DNA of 6,827 nt from positions 1-6,827 of the forward strand of contig ONFK01000085.1 of the NCBI GenBank assembly GCA_900317065.1, read 5' to 3'. Every line of letters starts with the position of its first letter. Within the stretch, counting starts at the first letter, position 1. Under the pieces are notes generated by a model. It made no database searches. It was not told the DNA's origin and saw only the letters and a list, made by a program, of their open reading frames with translations. The DNA is from an uncultured Bacteroidales bacterium. Lineage in GTDB: Bacteria; Bacteroidota; Bacteroidia; Bacteroidales; UBA932. Shown here piece after piece: positions 1 to 5,540 of the stretch. The position numbers and the translations under genes are program-made.

Positions 1-545
1 CGGCGCTCGCCCTCGGCACGCCGTCGGAAGAAGCCCTGCTTGCCATAAGCAAGCTGGAGCCGGCTCCCGGACGCCTTGAGACCCTGCGCGGCCCCCGCGA
101 CCTTGCGGTAGTGATAGACTACGCCCATACGCCCGACGCCCTGGAGAACGTGCTGGAGACCCTGCGCGACATTTCTCCCGAACGCGAGCTGGTCTGCCTG
201 TTCGGATGCGGCGGCGACCGCGACCGGAGCAAGCGCCCCGAAATGGCCGCCATAGCCGAGAAACTTGCCGACCGCGTATTCGTCACTTCCGACAACTGCC
301 GCACCGAGGACCCGGATGCGATAATAGAGGAAATCAAGACGGGATTCACGAAATCCGGACTGCTGAAGGCGGTATGCATCACGGACCGCAAAGAAGCCAT
401 AAAGGCCGCCATTACTCTTGCAAAGCCTTCTTCCACGATCCTGATTGCAGGCAAGGGCCACGAAACATACCAGATCATCGGAACGATCAAGCATCATTTC
501 GATGAACGCGAGATAGTTAACGAGATTTTTGAACTGTTGAAGTAA
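1..545 (+). CDS. murE: UDP-MurNAc-tripeptide synthetase MurE, C-terminal part (5' end outside window)
   Basis: This cytoplasmic ATP-dependent ligase adds the third residue, a diamino acid, to UDP-MurNAc-L-Ala-D-Glu. The frame is open from base 3 and gives 180 residues, so the N-terminal UDP-binding domain and the P-loop lie upstream. Visible, in fragment numbering: a GRLE segment (23-26) before DYAHTPDALE (39-48), which marks the end of the central domain; FGCGGDRDRSKRP (67-79), the conserved start of the C-terminal domain; DNCR (97-100) at the diamino-acid recognition site; and GKGHE (150-154) near the end. In known enzymes DNPR goes with meso-diaminopimelate, whose carboxylates are held by Arg; here Arg is kept but Pro is Cys. 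With GKGHE, meso-DAP is the likely substrate (inference). The GTG at 111 is an internal valine codon, not a start. The stop TAA (543-545) shares its last base with the mraY ATG. Confidence 0.96.
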   Translation, partial: ALALGTPSEEALLAISKLEPAPGRLETLRGPRDLAVVIDYAHTPDALENVLETLRDISPERELVCLFGCGGDRDRSKRPEMAAIAEKLADRVFVTSDNCRTEDPDAIIEEIKTGFTKSGLLKAVCITDRKEAIKAAITLAKPSSTILIAGKGHETYQIIGTIKHHFDEREIVNEIFELLK

Positions 546-1696
546 TGCTGTACCATTTATTCAATTATTTGCAGGACACGGGATTCCCCGGAATCCGGCT
601 GATGACCTACCTCTCTTTCAGGGCTATGGCCGCCATCGTGCTGAGCATGCTGATCGCCTTTTTCGCAGGAGGCCGCATCATCCGGTGGCTGCAGCGCAAG
701 CAGATCGGCGAAAGCATACGCGACCTCGGCCTTGCGGGTCAGATGGAGAAGAAGGGCACCCCGACCATGGGTGGAATCATCATTCTGGTTTCGCTGCTGG
801 TTTCCGTACTGCTGATATGCGACCTCAGCAACATCTATATCCAGCTGCTCGTCCTGACGACGGTCTGGTGCGGCGGAATAGGCTTCACCGACGACTATAT
901 CAAGGTGTTCAAGCACAACAAGGAAGGGCTTTCGGAGAAGGGAAAACTCGTGCTCCAGTTCGGCCTCGGTCTCATAGTGGCCCTGACCGTATGCATCAGC
1001 AGCGACATTCCCACCGACCAGCTGGTGACCACCATCCCCTTCGTGAAGGCCCACGAGTTCGACTATTCCTGGCTTTCCCCTTTCAAAGGGCAGCTTGGGG
1101 TGTACTGCTCCTGGGGCATCTACATGATAATGATCATCGTGGTGATCCTCGCCTGCTCCAACGGAGTGAACCTCACCGACGGCCTTGACGGCCTTTCGGC
1201 CGGCACATCTTCCCTGGTAGCGGTGGTGATCGGCCTGCTCGCATACCTTTCCGGCAACGTACTGAATTCGGAATACCTCAATATCATGTATATCCCCGGC
1301 ACCGGTGAGATCGCCATCTTCATGGCCGCCCTGGTCGGCTCCCTGATAGGATTCCTCTGGTATAACACCTATCCCGCACAGGTCTTCATGGGAGACACAG
1401 GCAGTCTCACCATCGGTGGCATCATAGGAGTAAGCGCGGTGCTCATCCGCAAGGAACTCCTCCTCCCCCTGCTCTGCGGCATTTTCTTCATGGAAAGCCT
1501 CAGCGTGCTGATACAGAAGTACTATTTCAAATATACCAAACATAAATATGGAGAAGGCCGCCGCGTATTCCGCATGGCGCCACTCCACCATCACTACCAG
1601 AAGAAGGACATGCCGGAACCTCGCATAGTCACGCGTTTCTGGATAGTCGGAATCATCCTGGCGGTAGGAACACTTGCATTGTTGAAGATTAGATAA
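545..1696 (+). CDS. mraY: Phospho-N-acetylmuramoyl-pentapeptide transferase MraY
   Basis: This integral membrane enzyme transfers phospho-MurNAc-pentapeptide from UDP to undecaprenyl phosphate, making lipid I on the inner face of the membrane. The protein has 383 residues (E. coli about 360). Family motifs appear in order: KKGTPTMGG (69-77), the Asp pair in FTDDY (D116, D117), NLTDGLDGL (209-217), FMGDTGS (281-287, D284 matching the third active-site Asp) and the HHH triad in APLHHHYQKK (348-350). About ten hydrophobic segments can be picked out, roughly 26-45, 76-93, 98-114, 135-152, 190-205, 221-237, 257-273, 288-301, 303-323 and 364-380. The extra length lies mostly in the hydrophilic loops around 153-188 and 240-256. 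The ATG lies in TAATG with the murE stop, which implies coupled translation; only a weak GAAG (539-542) precedes it, too close to be a good Shine-Dalgarno. Confidence 0.98.
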   Translation: MLYHLFNYLQDTGFPGIRLMTYLSFRAMAAIVLSMLIAFFAGGRIIRWLQRKQIGESIRDLGLAGQMEKKGTPTMGGIIILVSLLVSVLLICDLSNIYIQLLVLTTVWCGGIGFTDDYIKVFKHNKEGLSEKGKLVLQFGLGLIVALTVCISSDIPTDQLVTTIPFVKAHEFDYSWLSPFKGQLGVYCSWGIYMIMIIVVILACSNGVNLTDGLDGLSAGTSSLVAVVIGLLAYLSGNVLNSEYLNIMYIPGTGEIAIFMAALVGSLIGFLWYNTYPAQVFMGDTGSLTIGGIIGVSAVLIRKELLLPLLCGIFFMESLSVLIQKYYFKYTKHKYGEGRRVFRMAPLHHHYQKKDMPEPRIVTRFWIVGIILAVGTLALLKIR

Positions 1697-1706
1697 AACA
1701 CACTAT
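1697..1706 (+). other. mraY-murD spacer, the only gap over 1 bp
   Basis: Ten bases (AACACACTAT) separate the mraY stop from the murD ATG. There is no GGAGG-like element within reach of the start; the nearest upstream bases are A/T-rich, as is common before starts in Bacteroidota, where Shine-Dalgarno use is weak. It is too short for a promoter or terminator of its own, although promoter elements inside the mraY 3' end cannot be excluded by eye. Confidence 0.7.
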
Positions 1707-3047
1707 ATGAACAGAATGGTCATTCTCGGCGGGGCCGAGAGCGGAGTAGGAGCCGCCGTGCTCGCAAAGGTGAAGGGATTCGACGTTTTCCTTTCCGACA
1801 ACGGCAGCATAAAGGAAGAATACATCAAGACCTTGCGCGAATGGGACATCCCCTTCGAGCAGGGAGGGCATACGGAGTCTCTGATACTGAACGCCGACGA
1901 GGTCGTCAAGAGCCCGGGCATCCCCTCCACCGCGCCTATGGTACGCAAACTCACGGAGCAGGGCACGCACATAATCTCCGAGATAGAATTCGCGGCGCGC
2001 TACGACAGCGCCAAGAAAGTGTGCATCACCGGCTCGAACGGCAAGACGACAACCACCAGCATCATCTATTACCTGCTGCAGAACGCCGGACTCAACGTGG
2101 GCCTCGGAGGAAATATAGGCAAGAGCTACGCGATGCAGGTGGCGACCGAGAAGCACGACTACTACGTGCTGGAAATCAGCAGCTTCCAGCTGGACAACTG
2201 CTACGATTTCCGTCCGGACATCGCCATCATCACCAATATCACTCCCGACCATCTCGACCGCTACGACTACAACTTCGAGAACTATATTCGCGCCAAGTTC
2301 CGCATTACGCAGAACCTGCGCCCGGAGGACTGCTTCATCTTCGACTCCGACGACGCCATCACCATCGAGCATCTCGACAAGATAGTGCTCCAGGCGAAGA
2401 TGCTGCCCTTCACCCAGAAGACGGAGGTCAAGCAGGGCGCGTTCCTGCGTGACGACAGGATTGTGGTGCGCTACGAGCAGAGCGAAAGCGAGATCTACCT
2501 GAAGGAACTTGCACTCGGAGGCCGCCACAACATCTACAACTCCATGGCGGCGGCACTCGCAGCAAAGGCCGCGGGCATCGACAACGAGGTCATCCGCAAC
2601 AGCCTCAAGACCTTCAAGGCCGTGGAGCACAGGCTCGAACCCGTCCTCAGCGTAGGCGGAGTCCTCTACATCAACGACTCCAAAGCCACCAACGTGGATG
2701 CCGCATGGTACGCCCTCGAGTGCCAGACCAAACCCGTGGTCTGGATAGTGGGCGGAAAGGACAAGGGCAACGACTACAGCGTGCTGAACGATCTTGTGAA
2801 GGACAAGGTCAAGGCGATAGTCTGCATGGGCGTGGACAACAGCAAGATACACGCGGCCTTCGAGGGAATCGTCGGCAGCGGGAAAATAAAGGACGCTCTC
2901 AGTGCGGAAGAGGCGGTGAAGGCGGCTGCAGAGTTTGCGGATGCAGGAGACGTTGTGCTCCTGAGCCCCTGCTGCGCAAGTTTCGACCTCTTCAAGAACT
3001 ACGAGGACCGCGGTGAGAAATTCAAGGAAGCAGTAAGAAGGCTTTAA
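1707..3047 (+). CDS. murD: UDP-N-acetylmuramoyl-L-alanine--D-glutamate ligase MurD
   Basis: This cytoplasmic Mur ligase adds D-Glu to UDP-MurNAc-L-Ala using ATP. It has 446 residues, close to the family norm (E. coli 438), with all three domains. The N-terminal Rossmann-like UDP-binding domain begins with VILGGAESGVG (5-15). The central ATPase domain carries TGSNGKTTT (108-116), LEISSFQL (155-162), NITPDHLDRY (177-186), a lysine at 197 placed like the carbamylated Lys198 of E. coli, and HNIYN (274-278). After EHRLE (307-311), the C-terminal domain has NDSKATN (323-329, K326 matching the substrate lysine), GGKDKG (349-354) and LSPCCASFD (419-427), followed by FKNYEDRG near the C-terminus. GGKDKG differs from GGDGKG of E. 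coli but keeps the turn. The chosen ATG leaves the usual few residues before the first strand; no earlier in-frame start fits better. Confidence 0.98.
   Translation: MNRMVILGGAESGVGAAVLAKVKGFDVFLSDNGSIKEEYIKTLREWDIPFEQGGHTESLILNADEVVKSPGIPSTAPMVRKLTEQGTHIISEIEFAARYDSAKKVCITGSNGKTTTTSIIYYLLQNAGLNVGLGGNIGKSYAMQVATEKHDYYVLEISSFQLDNCYDFRPDIAIITNITPDHLDRYDYNFENYIRAKFRITQNLRPEDCFIFDSDDAITIEHLDKIVLQAKMLPFTQKTEVKQGAFLRDDRIVVRYEQSESEIYLKELALGGRHNIYNSMAAALAAKAAGIDNEVIRNSLKTFKAVEHRLEPVLSVGGVLYINDSKATNVDAAWYALECQTKPVVWIVGGKDKGNDYSVLNDLVKDKVKAIVCMGVDNSKIHAAFEGIVGSGKIKDALSAEEAVKAAAEFADAGDVVLLSPCCASFDLFKNYEDRGEKFKEAVRRL
3036..3041 (+). promoter_or_regulatory. possible Shine-Dalgarno for ftsW inside the murD 3' end
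   Basis: AGAAGG lies seven bases before the ftsW ATG and is formed by two consecutive arginine codons, AGA and AGG, at the end of murD, where most arginines in the gene use CGC. The spacing suits a ribosome binding site. No other start in this window has as good a match. It could equally be chance, since the group depends little on Shine-Dalgarno pairing and the stop-start junction (TAAGATG) already allows reinitiation. Confidence 0.35.
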
Positions 3048-3048
3048 G

Positions 3049-4425
3049 ATGACAGGCAGGAAAAGAACACTCTGGAACTTTTTCGAGAACACCGAAGGAG
3101 ACAAGGTGGTCTGGATCATAGTGCTGATCCTGATCATGTTCTCCGTCCTGTGCATCTTCTCGTCCACATCCAGGCTGCTCGGCCCGGGCCAGAGCCGTCT
3201 GGACCTGGTATGGGACCACCTGAAGATCGTCCTTCTCGGAATCGCGCTGATTCTTGTCTGCTACATCATCCCAAGCCTAAAGTTCTTCCGCAAGGCATCG
3301 AGCCTCGGCTTCATCTTTTCCGCGGGGCTCCTCGCCCTGCTGATTTCCGGCATAGACCTTGGATTCGTACGTTCCATCGAAATCAACGGAGCGCGCCGTA
3401 TCATCCAGGTGGGTCCCCTGCAGCTGCACGTAAACGAAGTGGTCAAGGTCGCGATGGTGCTGTATCTCGCCTGGGCGATTGACGCATTCAAGAAGAAAGA
3501 GCTGAAACTCTTCAGCGACAACGAACTGCATCAGAAGATTTTCTACATCTACGCCCCCTTCCTCGTCACGACTCTGATGCTGCTTCCCGGGAGCAACTCC
3601 GCAGCCCTGTTCACCGGAGGAATAATGTTCCTGGTTATTCTGCTTGGAGGCGGCTCAGGCCGGGATATGTTCTTCCTCATGCTCGCAGGCGTCGCAGCGC
3701 TCGCGCTCTGCATCGGGATCTACAAGATTTCCGACGGCAAGATGATGGGGCGCATAGGCACCGGCATCTCCCGCGTCTTCGACAAAGAGGACTACGAAGC
3801 CCGGGTGATGAATTCCAAGCCCGGAAGCATAGAATACTATCAGGCCCTGGACGAAATCAGGCAACCATACAGCGCGAAGATCGCCGTGCATCAGGGAGGA
3901 TTTTTGGGCAAGGGCCCCGGACAGAGCACGCAGCGTTACGTGGTGCCGGATATTTCCGAAGACTACATGTACAGCTTCATCATCGAAGAGTACGGCATGC
4001 TGGGTGGAATAGTGATCATAATACTCTACCTGTCACTGCTCGCAAGAAGCGCCATCATAGTGCGCAACTGCGGCAAGGACATGTATGCCAAACTGGCCGT
4101 GGCGGGCCTTACCCTGCTGATTTCCGGACAGGCCTTCCTGCATATATGCGTAAACGTGGACATAGGGCCGATGACGGGGCAGACGCTCCCGCTGGTCAGC
4201 CACGGTGCGTCCGCCTTCCTCTGCTTCTGCATCGCATTCGGAGTAATCCTGTCCATCAGCAAGATAGCCTCCAAGCGGATAGAAAGGGAGCAGAAGAACG
4301 CAGATCCGCTTGTCGACCTCACGCAGGAACCGGTTGCGATAGAGAACTCGCTTTCCGACCTTGACGATTTCGAGACCGGACACAACATAAACGAAGAATT
4401 GAATGACGAACAATATGGAATATAA
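3049..4425 (+). CDS. ftsW: Septal peptidoglycan glycosyltransferase FtsW (SEDS family)
   Basis: FtsW polymerises lipid II at the division septum together with the class B PBP FtsI, usually encoded just upstream of murE. The protein has 458 residues. Hydrophobic segments near 20-38, 59-74, 86-101, 132-144, 165-180, 186-200, 207-224, 317-336, 348-366 and 386-404 give the ten-helix SEDS layout, with the large outer loop at about 225-316. Family marks: NGARRIIQVGPLQL (113-126) with E130 and K133 after it, GGFLGKGPGQS (283-293), PDISEDYMYSFIIEEYG (300-316), where D305 aligns with the catalytic Asp297 of E. coli, and TGQTLPLVSHGAS (376-388). The usual PSE-K and SYGGS are VNEVVK and SHGAS here. A hydrophilic, mostly acidic cytoplasmic tail of about 50 residues (410-458) ends the protein. 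FtsW is preferred over RodA because of the dcw context. It starts one base after the murD stop and overlaps murG. Confidence 0.96.
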   Translation: MTGRKRTLWNFFENTEGDKVVWIIVLILIMFSVLCIFSSTSRLLGPGQSRLDLVWDHLKIVLLGIALILVCYIIPSLKFFRKASSLGFIFSAGLLALLISGIDLGFVRSIEINGARRIIQVGPLQLHVNEVVKVAMVLYLAWAIDAFKKKELKLFSDNELHQKIFYIYAPFLVTTLMLLPGSNSAALFTGGIMFLVILLGGGSGRDMFFLMLAGVAALALCIGIYKISDGKMMGRIGTGISRVFDKEDYEARVMNSKPGSIEYYQALDEIRQPYSAKIAVHQGGFLGKGPGQSTQRYVVPDISEDYMYSFIIEEYGMLGGIVIIILYLSLLARSAIIVRNCGKDMYAKLAVAGLTLLISGQAFLHICVNVDIGPMTGQTLPLVSHGASAFLCFCIAFGVILSISKIASKRIEREQKNADPLVDLTQEPVAIENSLSDLDDFETGHNINEELNDEQYGI

Positions 4426-5539
4426 GAAGATTCGCGCCATCATCAGCGGCGGCGGCACGGGAGGACACATCTTCCCGGCCATAAGCATTGCGGACAAACT
4501 GAAGGAACTGAATCCCGAGACCGAGATCCTGTTCGTGGGAGCGGAGGGGAAGATGGAGATGGAGAAAGTGCCTGCCGCCGGCTACAGGATTGCGGGCCTG
4601 CCCATACGCGGGCTGCAGCGCCAGCTCAGCTGGAAGAATCTCGTGAACGACATCAAAGTCCCGTTCCTGATGCTCAAGAGCGAGAGGATGGCCGCCCGCC
4701 TGATCGACGAGTTCAAGCCGGACATAGCAATAGGCGTTGGAGGATTCGCCAGCGCTCCCCTTCTGAAGAAGGCCACCGCGAAAGGGATTCCTTCCCTCAT
4801 CCAGGAGCAGAACGGATTCGCCGGACTCACCAACAAGATGCTCGCGAAGAAGGTGCAGTGCATCTGCGTGGCCTACGACGGCATGGAGCGTTTCTTCCCC
4901 GCCGACAAGATAGTGTTCAGCGGCAACCCCATACGCAAGGAATTCCACCCCTTCACCGAAGCCGACAAGGCCGAAGCACTCAGATTCTACGGCCTCACCC
5001 CGGGCAAAAAACACCTGCTCATCGTAGGCGGGAGCCTTGGCAGCGGCACTCTCAACAAGGCCATGAAGAAATGGATAGGTGACGGCTGCCCCGGAGGAGA
5101 GGACGTCGAAGTCATCTGGCAGTGCGGGAAATACTACAAGAAGGGCATAGACGAATTCATGGCCGGACGGAACGTCCCTGGAGTGCAGAACTCCGACTTC
5201 ATCGCAAGGATGGACCTGGCCTATGCAGCGGCGGATGTGGTCATTTCCCGCAGCGGGGCATCCTCCATATCCGAAATATGCGCAGTCCGTCGCGCGGCAG
5301 TGTTCGTGCCTTCTCCGAATGTGGCCGAAGACCATCAGACACACAATGCGATGGCCCTGGTGAACAAGGGGGCGGCGCTCATCGTGAAAGATTGCGAAGC
5401 GGAAGAGAAACTTCTCGGCACTGCGATTGCCCTCGCTGGCGACCCTGAGAAGATCGCGGAGATTGAAAAGAACGTCGCGCCATTGGCCAGGCTCGATGCG
5501 GCCGGGACGATTGCGGAAGAAATATACAAACTGGTATAA
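4403..5539 (+). CDS. murG: UDP-GlcNAc:lipid I N-acetylglucosaminyltransferase MurG
   Basis: This peripheral membrane GT-B glycosyltransferase adds GlcNAc from UDP-GlcNAc to lipid I, giving lipid II on the cytoplasmic face. The protein has 378 residues (E. coli 355). In order: the first glycine loop GGGTGGH (16-22), the second loop GVGGFAS (111-117), QEQNGFAGLTNK (134-145), GNPIRKE (174-180) at the domain link, the third loop GGSLGSGTLN (209-218), then SRSGASSISE (282-291), whose Glu matches the ribose-binding Glu of E. coli, and HQTHN (311-315), standing in for QQ-N. The start at 4403 overlaps ftsW by 23 bases and has a weak GAAG at 4393-4396. An in-frame ATG at 4415 would give 374 residues (MEYKKIRAII) and an 11-base overlap; both leave a normal N-terminus, so the start is uncertain by four codons. 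Confidence 0.97.
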   Translation: MTNNMEYKKIRAIISGGGTGGHIFPAISIADKLKELNPETEILFVGAEGKMEMEKVPAAGYRIAGLPIRGLQRQLSWKNLVNDIKVPFLMLKSERMAARLIDEFKPDIAIGVGGFASAPLLKKATAKGIPSLIQEQNGFAGLTNKMLAKKVQCICVAYDGMERFFPADKIVFSGNPIRKEFHPFTEADKAEALRFYGLTPGKKHLLIVGGSLGSGTLNKAMKKWIGDGCPGGEDVEVIWQCGKYYKKGIDEFMAGRNVPGVQNSDFIARMDLAYAAADVVISRSGASSISEICAVRRAAVFVPSPNVAEDHQTHNAMALVNKGAALIVKDCEAEEKLLGTAIALAGDPEKIAEIEKNVAPLARLDAAGTIAEEIYKLV

Positions 5540-5540
5540 G

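Noticed and set aside
111..113. GTG as a start of a short 144-residue protein
   Set aside because: The frame is open upstream to base 3 and the residues before it continue the MurE alignment, so this is an internal Val codon.
1178..1195. Perfect tandem repeat of GACGGCCTT
   Set aside because: It encodes the DGLDGL part of the conserved MraY active-site motif; protein sequence explains it.
557..1594. A 345-codon minus-strand open frame opposite mraY
   Set aside because: The product is rich in H, E, D and G as the reverse complement of membrane-protein codons, with no motif. mraY is unambiguous.
1690..1710. Promoter or terminator between mraY and murD
   Set aside because: The gap is ten bases with no hairpin or T-run, and no convincing promoter elements could be placed by eye.
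1841..2452. A 203-codon plus-strand frame inside murD
   Set aside because: It is out of frame with murD, its product is rich in R, H and Q, and it has no domain; it is a frame shadow.
1689..3167. A 492-codon open frame on the minus strand across all of murD
   Set aside because: It lies wholly opposite a clear MurD gene and its protein is low-complexity, rich in V, A, H and D, with no recognisable domain. Long antisense frames arise when GC-rich sense codons avoid the complements of stop codons.
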